DNA from: Apiotrichum sp. Y4204
Taxonomy: Eukaryota > Basidiomycota > Tremellomycetes > Trichosporonales > Trichosporonaceae
DNA: 64,000 nt
Direction: 5' to 3'
NCBI GenBank assembly: GCA_025531455.1
Contig: JAMYHL010000002.1
Coordinates: 992,001 to 1,056,000 of the forward strand
Every line of letters starts with the position of its first letter. Position 1 is the first letter of the stretch. The notes below the pieces were generated by a model that was not told the origin of the DNA, searched no databases, and saw only the letters and a program-made list of their open reading frames with translations. Below, one piece after another: positions 10,483-21,102 of this stretch. The position numbers and the translations under genes were made by a program.

Positions 10483-11396
10483 ATGAGCAAAGCTCCCTCG
10501 CGCTCCGCCCCGCCACCGCCGCCTGCAGAGTCGGGAGACGGTGCTTCGGCGAGTAAGTCTTCGCAGCAGCGGTCACAGCCCAGTGCAGCAACCGACCTCG
10601 ACGGCCATCTCCACCCGCCACAACTTTTGTGCATGCAGCTGATCCGCAGACGAGCGCCTCCTCGCCGCAGCCAAGACGGACAATGAGGAGCTGCTCAGCT
10701 CGGCGCTCGAGCTTCTTGACGACGTGAACACTCCGGACGGGTAGGTCGTGCGCACTGCTAGAGGACCGAGCGCTGACACTGCGGCAGGCTGGGCAACACC
10801 GGTGAGGAAAGGCAGACACTGATCTTCTGATGGACACTGACGCTGCTTCTAGCACTGCACTATGCGTAGGTTTTCTTAACCTGACTCAACCTAACCGCAG
10901 CGTCATGAACGGCTCGACCGATGTCCTCGAGCACATTCTTGCGCACGACAGCTGTGATCCCGATGTCCGGAACCGTCTGGCCGGCGACACACCACTGCAC
11001 ATTGCCGTGCGCCAGAAATGGGAGGATCACCCGGGGATGAGGTTGTATCTCGGTAGGTGGGCCACAGGTGACATAGCTGACCGCAGTGGGATCGCTCCTC
11101 GAGGCTGGTGCGGATCAACTGTATGTCTGTCGGGGTTCCGAGAACTCTTCTAACTCTCAGTATCAAGAATAGGCGCAACGATCGTCCTGGGGACGCACTG
11201 CCCCCGTGGCACGCCGGTATCGATCCCGAGTCGGACGACGAGAAGGTCCGCAGTATGCTGCGGCGCGCACTCGCGTCGACCATGGTCGCGTCCGCGGACG
11301 ATGTCGCGAATGGTAAACGTGCGCGGCTATCCCATGCTAACCGCAGACGACGACGACATTATCGACCCCAACGACATCGCCTCGGACTCGGACTAA
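10483..11396 (+). CDS. small ankyrin-repeat protein
   Basis: Eight exons: 10483-10552, 10650-10740, 10788-10801, 10853-10865, 10901-11052, 11087-11120, 11161-11312, 11347-11396. They give 191 residues in one frame. Exons 3 and 4 are only 14 and 13 nt; joined they produce GNTALHYAV, the start of a canonical ankyrin repeat. NGSTDVLEHILAHD and GDTPLHIAVR follow. The N-terminus is Pro/Ser rich, then NERLLAAAKTDNEELL. The C-terminus is acidic. It resembles the small two- to three-repeat ankyrin proteins conserved in fungi (yeast YCR051W type), whose role is poorly defined. Soluble; no signal or membrane segment. Introns are 34-51 nt except the first (97 nt). Confidence 0.85.
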
Positions 11397-12370
11397 CCAC
11401 CCCGCATGGCTGTAGATTATGTGAGTGTGCGTCCGCGACCACTCGGGGCTCACATCAGTATGCATGGCTTTCACGACCACATCGAGACTCCGTCTAGACA
11501 CCGGACACTATGATTGACCAGGCGGATGGATATACGTAGGCCAGGGCGTCAAGAAACTGCGCGCGTAGGCCGAGCCTGAATCGGCCTGAATTCTGGATTA
11601 CCCCGTCAGTCATATCTAGATGCAATAGAGGACAAGGTTCAAGATGTCTTCCCAGCGACGTCGGGCGGGAATCATGGCGCGCGAAGCACACTGGGGTTAG
11701 ATAGGCAGTGTGGTGGGTTGGTGTGGTAATCGCGTACACCATTGCGTTGCGCTTGACCACCTCTCTGACGAAGTGTGATTTCTCCCGCAAGATCATACAG
11801 CAAGGTGAAGAACGCAAGAGCAATGTCAGAATGATCTTGGCTGCGGCACGAATCTAGTAGTTTCGTCAACACCAGTGGACCCTGTTTGGGATCCTGTTTG
11901 AGCTCAGAAGTTATCTCGGGACGATTCCTGTACCTGCAGTTGATGCTGCGCTGAAACTGTGGTTGTTGAAGTAGTGTGCCGTACTGTAGCAACGCCTTGT
12001 GGCACTTGGAACAAGCCTCCACGCGCTCCTTCCATGGCCCCCGTCTCGGCCTGAGCAGCATCCGCTTGATCTTCTCCCGACCAGCTCCATCGCGTCACCG
12101 TACCTGTCTGTCTTTAGTAGCTTGGAATGAGGACTCCAGAACAGCGGGACTTCAGAACAGCGGGTGGATGGCATGACGCGTTGGACAGATATGACGCCGG
12201 GCGACCCACAGTATGACGTCGATGTTGCCATGATGCAGCAATGCCGAGCTTCATGAACTCTGTGGGTGGATGCACTCGGTCTCGTATATATAAACCGCCG
12301 TGACGCGGAGCATGCTCAGCAAAGTTCCCAGGATCGAGTTTCCCAGCACCACATTCAAACCACACACACA
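11397..12370. other. intergenic region with weak minus-strand frames
   Basis: Almost 1 kb. Minus-strand frames at 11494-11823, 11672-12061 and 11911-12231 show no recognisable family and no clear start or splice logic, so they are not called. A TATATATAAA box at 12285-12294 lies about 80 bases before the next start codon. Confidence 0.45.
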
Positions 12371-12827
12371 ATGCTTCTCCCCGCTCTCCGTTCTGCCGTC
12401 GCCGGCCCCCGCTTCGCGGCCACCGCCTCGCGCGGCCTCAGCACCACTGCAGCCCGTAACAAGACGTTCACCGACACTGTCAAGGACGCTGCCGAGACTG
12501 TGAGCTTCCCTCTTTCCTGTCCATGACTGACGCCAGGTTGCCGACAAGGTGAAGGATGCGGCGTCGAGCGCGCAAAAGGGCCTCGACAGCGCGGCCAAGG
12601 TTGCGGCGGAGAAGGCGGGCGACGCGGCCGAGGCCGTTGGGCGGATGGAGGGGTCGGCGAAGGAGATGGCGGACGAGGCGGCGCACAAGGCTAAGCTCGG
12701 TGCTGCGGACGCGAAGAATGCCGCGGAGCGCGCCGAGGCCGACATCAAGCACAAGGCGGACAGGGCCGAGGCCGACGTCAAGCGCAAGGCTGACCAGGCG
12801 GACCGCGAGATGAAGGGCAAGCTCTAG
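12371..12827 (+). CDS. LEA-like amphipathic repeat protein, probably mitochondrial
   Basis: Exons 12371-12499 and 12537-12827 (37-nt intron) encode 139 residues. The first 30 residues are rich in Arg, Ala and Ser without acidic residues and end RGLSTTAARN, a typical mitochondrial presequence with a cleavage-like site. The rest is one long Lys/Ala/Glu/Asp pattern with 11-residue periodicity (VKDAAETVADKVKDAASSA, ADIKHKADRAEADVKRKADQ), as in group 3 late-embryogenesis-abundant and apolipoprotein-like helices. Such proteins are disordered in solution and fold onto membranes when drying. A role in desiccation or stress tolerance of mitochondria is inferred. A strong TATA box suggests inducible transcription. 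Confidence 0.8.
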
Positions 12828-13861
12828 GAAGTGGGAGAATCAGCAGTAGTGTAGCATTCATGTATCGAGGTTGAGGTGGATCGGCTGTCGGACGTTTCAA
12901 GACCTGAACATTGGACATTAGGGGTGCAAACATGAGGCGAACTGTGGACCTCATCGATCTCAGCAGTCTTGAGGCCTGAGGAATGACAGACAACCGCCAA
13001 CGATGTTGGTCCACGCCAAAACTGCTGATAGCTTTGCAGCGCTGCAGCAGTATTGCATCAGTATTGCAGTAGCATTACAGTGCATAATCTGCCATGTATG
13101 CGTTGCACGGCGTGGATTATGGCCTATGAAGGTGTTATGATCCGATGCATGGCTAGTATACCCGGCGCGTCCATGATCGATGATCAAAGGCCTGGTTATG
13201 CATTAGCAGTGGCTCATCATGCATTTAGTAGCTGCTAGCTGTTGTTCACTGTTCTCTGACTCGCAGCCTATGCTAATTCTAGCATTCTGCGCGCTGCAGC
13301 TACTGCGAGTCACTGGATCACTGGATCACTGGATCACTGGCCACTGGGAGCTACTCGCCGTTGTTGCGCAATCTTTTCCAACTCGAAAAAAACAGTGTTG
13401 CCCCACTGGTGGATGGCGGGAGTATATATAGTCCCTATACCCCTATAAAGGCCCCAGAACCATCCACCTCTCTCCAATTCCCCCCTGCCCGCTGCCCCAA
13501 CTGGCCCATCCGCCAGCCAGCCCCATTTCACCACCACTCCATCACTCATCACCACCACCGTTGACGCGCCCACCGGCTCCTCGCCACCATCCACTCCAAG
13601 CATCCCCGGCGTCACGAGCCCGCGCCGCACACGAGCAGCTAGCAGCTAGCAGCGAGCACAGCGTAGTCCCGGCTGGTCGGGGACGCCCGAGAAAAACACC
13701 GGAGAGAGAGAGAGAGAGAATTCTCATCTTCTCCCACCAGGGTCGCCACCCAACATTCACGCGAAAGGAAGCCAAACACCATCAACACCCACCCACCTCA
13801 CCCACCCATCCACTCTCCGGCTTCCTTGACTGCATCCCATCCCCCTCGCTCCCCCACCATC
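12828..13861. promoter_or_regulatory. intergenic region and promoter of TBP gene
   Basis: Includes an 8-bp direct repeat (cactggat, three full copies from 13311), TATATATA at 13423-13430, and a long CT/CA-rich leader with a short GA microsatellite near 13702. No gene seen. Confidence 0.45.
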
Positions 13862-14734
13862 ATGTCCGGCCTCGCGGTGCCCACGGCCTCGAGCTCCAAC
13901 GCTGTGGCGTCGTCGTCGAACGACGAGTCGCAGAAGGAAAAGGAGTCGTACGGCAAGTCGACCGCGCCCCCCCTCCGTGCGCCGGCGAGCGTACCCGAGA
14001 TCACCGCCGTGCAGGGAGTGGTCCCAGTCCTCCAGTAGGTATACTTGCTGTGTGTTTGTTTGTGCAGTGGTGAACCGGACAGGAACATTGTCGCCACGGT
14101 CAACCTCGAGTGCAGGCTGGACTTGAAAACCATTGCGCTGCACGCCCGCAATGCCGAGTACAACCCGAAGGTGAGTATTCGGAGCGAGCGGACAGGTCTG
14201 ACTCCAGCGTTTCGCCGCCGTGGTTATGCGTATCCGTGACCCGAAGACGACGGCGCTCATCTTCGCGTCGGGTAAGATGGTCGTCACCGGTGCGAAGAGC
14301 GAAGACGATTCGCGCCTCGCATCGCGCAAGTACGCGCGTATCATTCAGAAGCTGGGATTCGACGCCAAGTTTGCAGAGTTCAAGATCCAGAACATTGTCG
14401 GCTCGTGCGACGTCAAGTTCCCAATCCGTCTGGAAGGCCTGGCGTTCAGCCACGGTGCTTTCAGCTCCTACGAGCCTGAGGTAGGCTAATAAGTTCACAC
14501 CGCCAAGCCCGCTCACACACAGCTCTTTCCCGGCCTCATTTACCGCATGCTCAAGCCCAAGGTCGTGCTTCTCATCTTCGTCTCGGGCAAGATTGTTCTC
14601 ACCGGTGCCAAGGTCCGTGAGGAAATCTACATGGCGTTTAACCAGATCTACTCGGTGTTGGTCGGTGCGTATTGCTAGTCAACATAGGAATTCAGCAGTT
14701 GCTAACATCCACAGAGTTCCGCAAAGAGTCATAG
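13862..14734 (+). CDS. SPT15: TATA-binding protein (TBP)
   Basis: Exons are 13862-14034, 14068-14170, 14208-14480, 14523-14664 and 14715-14734. The N-terminal ~65 residues are a Ser/Ala/Pro-rich, species-variable segment. The conserved C-terminal core follows as two direct repeats: [20 protein letters not shown] with [20 protein letters not shown] in repeat one, and [20 protein letters not shown] with [18 protein letters not shown] in repeat two. All DNA-facing strands are intact. TBP nucleates transcription by all three nuclear RNA polymerases. The last coding exon carries only six complete codons plus the stop. Intron 1 is 33 nt. Confidence 0.97.
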
Positions 14735-15542
14735 ACGCTAGACGTCGTCCCCATCATCCACCCCATATCCACCACCATATACCCCGAATGCATCCCAGGC
14801 CCCGCCGCCTGGCCCAGCCTCTGACAAGCCGAGCCTCCTAACCGTGTTTCTTTCAGCGCATCCATCCAACTCCCTCCACTGTCCATTCCCACCCATTTTT
14901 TGTTTAAAAATTTCGATCCCCGATCCAGTTCTTGTGCAGTCCCGCTGCACGCGCCGTCTGGCGGCCGTCTAATTGTCATGCAACCATCATTATCATCTGT
15001 GGCACGTCGCGTCAAGTTGTGTGGATTGTGACGATTAGATTATAACATAAAAAAGACAAGGGGCATGTAAATGTGCGCCTTGAGGCTGGTGTCTGACCGT
15101 ACTGATCCAAGCGTCGATGCTTCCATGGAGCTCTATGCAAGTACAAAGACCAAACCGAGCGCAGCGCTCACTGATCTCTCCGCGACCGCAGCTGACAGGT
15201 CTTTTGTTGGCCTGTGACGACTCATGGTACCCAAAACGCCGACTGCTGCGTCGCATTATCCTCATGTGTGCTCAAAGCCCTCGACAGGGGGAAACAGTCC
15301 CAGTCCGGCGTACCCGCACATGTGCGCGTGTATGTTCATGGACATGACCTCTTTGTTCTGGGGCACGTCTGGCTTTGCTCTGAATAATCTCGGGCACGAC
15401 TGGGTTTGCTCTGTGTATATAATCCTTTGCTCAATCGGTACTCCCTCATCTGTTGCCACTGCCATTCACATCCTCCCCATCACTCTACTCCATCCTCCCT
15501 CTCCTAAGCCACCCAAGCCAACCCATCACAATTTACCGCACC
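14735..15542. other. intergenic region with TATA element
   Basis: 3' flank of TBP and promoter of the next small gene. TATATAAT occurs at about 15416. No supported gene. Confidence 0.4.
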
Positions 15543-16074
15543 ATGTCCGATGATCTCAGTGAGCATCACGCATCATAAATCACATTCAATACCCCAAGCA
15601 AACCCCAACATCCTCACACCAGACAACCTCGCCGCCCTGCGGAACGCCTTCATGGCCCTCAAGCGCCCAGGCACCCTCGCCCAAACGCTCTCCCTCATCT
15701 CCCTCACCTCCGCGATGGCGGCCCTCGCGCGCGCCAGCGCCGGAATGCCAATGTCTGGTGCGGAAATGGTGCTTGTCGAGGATATGCTAGATGCGTACCA
15801 TGCGGATCTGGACAAAGCGGAGGCGGGGGAAGTGGGGGACGAGGTGGAAATCTTGTCGACGATCGCGGAGGCCGGCGGCGGCTTCGAGTCCGAGTCCGAA
15901 TCAGAGTCCGAGTCTGTAATCGACGAGTCTGCGTCCGAGTCCGCCGTAATTCGAGTGGACGAGTTTGGGTCCCTCGGCCAACCGGCGTCTTCGCCCCCAG
16001 CTGGCAAGGTGTCGTGGGTGCGCCGTGTGCTCGGTGCCGTGCTCTGCCTCCCGATCAGGTCCAAGTTCCAGTAG
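15543..16074 (+). CDS. small unknown protein with Glu-Ser repeat
   Basis: Proposed exons 15543-15558 and 15623-16074, giving about 155 residues starting MSDDLNNLAALRN. The unspliced frame from 15550 is also open, but the GTGAGC donor and CACCAG acceptor, and the same layout in the next gene, favour splicing. An Ala/Leu-rich helical half is followed by a Glu/Ser alternating repeat of about 12 residues, and a basic, hydrophobic C-terminus (VSWVRRVLGAVLCLPIRSKF) that could insert into a membrane as a tail or amphipathic helix. No family recognised. It may be distantly related to the next gene, which has the same short first exon and similar Leu/Ala spacing. Confidence 0.6.
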
Positions 16075-16521
16075 AATATCAGATAATGGCTGCGCGTCGT
16101 TGTATATGTACACAGTTTAGTGTCTTAAAGGGATGGGGGATGGGATGGTCGTGTGGCGATGGTTGATATTTTGATTGTTTCTCTGTGTATTTTTGTAGGT
16201 ATTTTTTGTGGATTGTTTGTTTGTTTCCTGAGGAACTCATCCGCATCACTCACACACCGAACAACAGACTAGAGATAGGGATGAAGGAGCGATAGGGCGC
16301 GCCCGACGAGACGCGATTCTTCGACCACACCCTCTGCCTCGCGTCGCGACCGGCGCGAATCAGTAATCAAGCTCGCGATGGAAGATGATAGACAACCTGG
16401 GCACCATCATGACTCTCGCTCGCGCCAGATAGACGTTGAACAGAACACGCTCGCCATCCCATTTCCTAGAGCTCCAGCGCATAAATACCCCTCACTCACC
16501 AACCACTCACTACACAACACC
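16075..16521. other. intergenic region
   Basis: T-rich 3' flank, then a promoter with a CATAAATACC element near 16480. No gene seen. Confidence 0.35.
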
Positions 16522-17234
16522 ATGACCCAAGAAACCATGACTCCAGAAACCAGTACGTCCCCCCCCCCCCGGCTCCGTCGTCACTGACACCAGCCCTCGC
16601 GGTCCTGCACACGCAACTGACCGCCATACTTGCCACCACGCCGCCGGGCCACCCCTCCGCGCTGGCGGTCGCCTCCTACGTCGGGGCCATGTACGCGCGC
16701 ACAAAGGCGTATTACGCGGGCGACGAGGCCGCCATCCGCGCACTCCAGGACGCTCCCCTCCCCGTATCGCTTCCGCCGCACGCGCCGCACGGGCCGCACC
16801 ACGTCCTTTTTGACGGTATCCCCGGAAATGCTCTCAGCACGGCGAGCACGCCGTCTCTCGACCACGGGCTTAGTCCCCTCGCGCCAGAGTTTGCGCCCCG
16901 AGGACGCCCGTGTCCGCCGCGCTTCCAGCAGCAGTATTACCAGTACCACGTCCCTCAGTATCCGTTCCAGGGCATTCCGCCTCCGTATGCGTATCAGTAT
17001 CAGCCGTACCAGCCGTACCAGCCGTACCCGCCGTACCAGCAGAACCATCACCAGCAACAATTCCTGCAACCCCAGCAGTATCAGCACCAACCTCAGCACC
17101 AGCAGTATCAGTATCAGCAGCAGCAGCAGCACCAGCCCTACCAGCCCCAGCCGCACCAACCGTTCACGCACTTCTCGACAGGCCACGCGCGCCGGCGCCG
17201 GCGCCGTTCCGCCGACTCGTCGCGAGAGTCGTGA
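16522..17234 (+). CDS. Gln/Tyr/Pro-rich prion-like protein
   Basis: Exons 16522-16552 and 16594-17234, with a poly-C tract inside the short intron. About 223 residues. A helical N-terminal portion (LAVLHTQLTAILATTPP, YVGAMYARTKAYYAGDEAA) is followed from about residue 130 by a low-complexity domain of Gln, Tyr and Pro with tandem QPY units, then a His/Gln tract and a basic cluster of six consecutive Arg near the C-terminus. Composition matches prion-like, phase-separating domains of RNA-binding or adaptor proteins, but no RNA-binding fold is present. Function unknown. The basic cluster could act as nuclear signal or RNA contact; this is inference. The CAG/CAA-rich DNA is repeat-prone. Confidence 0.68.
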
Positions 17235-18945
17235 CACCGAGGTCAAGCAGAGGGGAAGTAAAAAATGAAGGCTCAGTGTGATAGGGAAGAGCACGCAGGT
17301 GGTTCCAGTGCGAGGTTGTGTAAGTTTCAATATCAATGCAATGTCAGAATCAATAAATCCCTCTTCCGTAGCCGCATGCGAGCAGCAGGTCCCGCAGACG
17401 GCGATAGCCCACGGCACACGGCGCGCCGCGCGGCAGTGCAAGCAACGAACGCAACAGCATGATCTTCGCGTTGTCCGTGCGGGCCGAGACTCCCAATTGC
17501 CATACACGTGTGGGACTGTGGGCGCATGTACCATGTACCGTGTTCCATGTCGCACGTTGCGAGGCTGGGAATCAATTCGCAGTTACCACTGTGAAACTTG
17601 CAGGCCTCCCTTTCGAGATCTGGGAGAACCGGATGAGTCTGGTTCGGATCTGGCCCACCTTGCACCTTCTCATTACGGATGACGGACAAGCTCGCCGTCG
17701 CGGGACGCCACATGATCGATGTCGCTCTCCTGGCGTGCTGGCGTGCTGGCTCGGGCACGCTCCGCAATTCGTATATTCCGGCCTGGGACATGTGTAAGGC
17801 ATTGAGTCTCGCAGTAAACAGAAAGAAGAAGTCAAGTTGCAACACAGCTGCGTGGATACACGATGTACATTCAACACGATGTCACGGAGCCATGATACAA
17901 ACGATCGGTCCGCCATGCACCGTCCACGGTGGCCACAGGCCGCAATCCTTGGGTGGCGCTGATTGCGGACCAACTTTTCTCCTTGGCAAACCTCCACCTC
18001 CACCCAGGCTCAGAGGCACAGAGGCACAACAGTCGTGACCGCGACTACTGCTGTGTCCCAATGGCAGCCCAGTGGAATGCTGTGTGCTGTCTATGCATAC
18101 ACCAGCGTCCTATCCAGCTGTCCTTTACGAGATGCATTGCGAGAAGAACAGAATGAGCTGCACTCGATTAAGATTGCCTGCATCTCACCTGATCAAGTGT
18201 TGCTATCTGGTTGCTCCTGTGTACTACTAGCAGTTGGTGGTCGGCATTAAGCGGCGTGCAGCCAATCAGGGAGCAGGGTGTAGATATAGATTTTGCAGTT
18301 GCACAGCGGGGCAGACGCGTCATACAGCGTATACAGCGTACAGCGTACGTACAGCCTGGCGCTTGCCGTTTTGCCTGGTCTCCCGTCTCTGCACCCCCCT
18401 GGCTCTGCGGCTCCTGGCTGGCTGGCCGGGCTGAATCCCCTCCTGCCAGCCAGCGTGCACACACCCTGTGGTTTGTAGGCACAACAGTTTGCACACTCTG
18501 CAACTCTGCCATTCACCTCACACTCACCACAACTCACAATCTACTCACTACCGCTCCACCGCTCCTCACCACCCCTTCGTCCCTCTCCACCACAACCTGT
18601 TCCGCCCATTCCTCCCAGCCCACCACACGCACTGGTCGACCGCTTGCAGCTGCTGCACGCTGCCGCCGCCGTTTCAGGCTCCGTCAAATTCTTCCGGTGG
18701 ATCCGATCGATCAGCGATATCGATATCTCGATCTCGCCACGCGCTCTTTCTCAGTTTTATCGTTGCATGCCCAGTGTAAATGGTAGCGTGTACGACATTG
18801 CATACAAAACAAGAATAGAGAGGAAATAGACGACGAACCCGCATCCTCTGCAACACGGCACGCAGGACCTCATCCACCCACTACCCGCGCTGCCGCCTCG
18901 CGCCTCGCGTCTCTGGCACCCAGTGCCCACCCCAGTCTGTCCAGC
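17235..18945. other. long intergenic region
   Basis: About 1.7 kb. A minus-strand frame at 17333-17845 has no recognisable features and is not called. Near 18324-18352 a short tandem of AGCGTA(T)AC units occurs. CTGGCTGGCTGG and CCAGCCAG elements lie at about 18410-18455, probably in the promoter of the carrier gene. Confidence 0.4.
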
Positions 18946-20934
18946 ATGAGTGAAGCGTCGTCCTCGTCCGCGGGGCCATCGGCGCCGCGCGACGAGACTT
19001 CGACCCCGATTCTCCCCGTTGTCAAGACACAAAACGTGTCGCTGCGCGAGCCGCGCGGCGCCGACCTCGCCCAGGAGCCGCCGACGCTCGCCGACTTTCG
19101 CGCGTCCGAGGGCTCGGCCACACGCGCCCAGAAACTCCGCTCCCTCTGGCAATCCCTTCCCCGCCTCCCGTCCATAGAAGGCGACGAACCCACGGACACG
19201 GCGCGCATGCACCTCCCGGGACAGGGCACGCTCACCGCCCTGAGCCCCGAGCGTGCTGCCCGCCTCCGCATACTGTACCAGGAGGAGCTGGTGCGGCGGT
19301 GCGAGGAACGGCGGCCCGATGCCCTTCTCTGGGGCGGTGCTGATGACCTCGAGCCGGGTGAGGGCCCGGGAGTGCGTGAAAAAGGCATCTCATGGAAGGC
19401 ATTTAGGTGAGTCACCGGTGACGAAAAAACTGGAGCGTAAAAGTGGGATAGACTGACAATCCAGAAAATATCTGTGGGACCAGGAGCGCCATCTCTGGGA
19501 CATGTTCCAGGAGCTGGACAGCAATGGGGATGGTGTGCTGGACGTGCAAGAGATGGGTGCGGCACTATCGCAGAATGGCGTCAACCTCACTCCCACCACC
19601 GTGCGAGATGTCGTCCGTCTCTTGTCCGGCAACGACTCGAATACCGTCACTTTCCCCGAGTTCCGCGACTTTCTGCTCATGCTGCCCCGCCAGGCAACGC
19701 CGAACGAGATTTACAAGTTCTACCAGGTCCACAAGCGGTATGGCGACGGCCGCGGCGCTGCACGTGTAAATCAGGACGGTGATCTGAACGTGTCGTTCCC
19801 AAAAGCCCCCGGATCCCCAGAACACTCCACCGCGGCAGGATTTTTGATACCCCACGAGAAGCACGACCCCCCGGTGGACGACCTTGACGACACGATTGAT
19901 GTGATGGATGACACCGAGGACGAGCTGATCACCGAGCACCGCAACGAGGCGTGGCGTTTCCTCCTGGCGGGCGGCATCGCGGGCGGCGTGTCGCGAACAG
20001 TAACTGCGCCATTCGACCGTCTGAAGGTCTACCTTATTACATCCACAGATATGCCCTCTGGCGCGTCGAAATCGCCGTTTCGCGGGGTCGGCAACCTGTG
20101 GGACGCCGTCGTGCGCATCTACCGCGAGGGCGGGGGTGTGCGCGCCTTTTGGGTCGGCAACGGCCTGAACGTCATGAAGATCCTCCCCGAGTCGGCCATC
20201 AAGTTTGTCTCGTACGAGCAGTCAAAAAAGTTCCTCGCAAAATACTGGGACCAGGTGACTGACCCTGCGGACATCTCGTCCACCTCGCGCTTCATGTCCG
20301 GCGGGTTTGGCGGTATCACCTCGCAGCTGGCGATTTACGGTCTCGAGACGCTCAAGACACGTATCCAGTCGGAGATGGAGCCGAGCGCAGGGCGGCATGC
20401 AGTCACAAAAGTCATGCGGCAAATGTGGGCCGAGGGCGGGCTACGGACGTTCTACCGTGGTCTCGGTGTGAGTACTATTTCGAGTGTGTGCTTTGTACGC
20501 CCTGACTGACCCCAGCTCGGCCTCATCGGCGTGTTTCCCTACAGTGCCATCGACATGGGCACGTACGAGACGCTCAAGACGGCGTACTGCCGACACATGG
20601 ACGTGGACGAGCCGCCCGTCGTCGCCGTGCTGTCGTTTGGCGCGCTCTCGGGCTCGATCGGCGCCGCAACCGTGTATCGTAAGTGCTAGCATATCCTGCA
20701 ACTCAGCCCTAACCCCCAGCGATCAACCTCTTGCGAACGCGTCTACAGGCATCAGGCTCGAGCGGCCATCCGCAGCAGTACGCGGGTTTCATGGACGTGT
20801 TGCAGACAACCATGCGCAACGAGGGCTGGCGCGGCCTCTACAAGGGCCTCCTCCCAAGTATCCTCAAGGTCGGCCCAGCCGTCGGCGTCTCGTGGATCGT
20901 CTACGAGGACGCAAAACGTCGTCTGGGCGTGTAG
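18946..20934 (+). CDS. calcium-regulated mitochondrial carrier (SCaMC / Sal1-like)
   Basis: Exons are 18946-19406, 19465-20467, 20516-20678 and 20720-20934, about 613 residues. An N-terminal regulatory domain has one canonical EF-hand (LDSNGDGVLDVQEM, about residues 165-178) and a degenerate second one (SGNDSNTVTFPEF). Three mitochondrial carrier repeats follow. Signatures are PFDRLK in repeat one and YPINLLRTRLQ in repeat three. Repeat two has YGLETLKTR, where the usual Pro is Gly. The family exchanges ATP-Mg or ADP for phosphate across the inner mitochondrial membrane under cytosolic calcium control. A long disordered N-terminal extension precedes the EF-hand. Convergent with the Topors-like gene. 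Confidence 0.9.
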
Positions 20935-21102
20935 CGTGGAGCGAGCGTAGAACGTGCTGCTGGCCCGGCGTGCGCGACGTGCGTGCCGGTGCGCAGCATT
21001 CATAGTCATCAATAGATAATTGCATCGCATTGACATGGTGGGCGCCGCAAGGCGGGCATGGCAGGCATGGCAGGCAGTGCAGAATGGGTCTAGCTACTCG
21101 GA

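Noticed and set aside
11494..12231. overlapping minus-strand frames that might be a small spliced gene
   Set aside because: No consistent splice sites joining them and no recognisable domain.
16581..17555. 324-codon minus-strand frame
   Set aside because: Shadow of the Gln/Tyr-rich gene; low-complexity Leu/Val/Arg runs with no family features.
17333..17845. 170-codon minus-strand frame
   Set aside because: No protein-like features; lies in an intergenic region with mixed composition.
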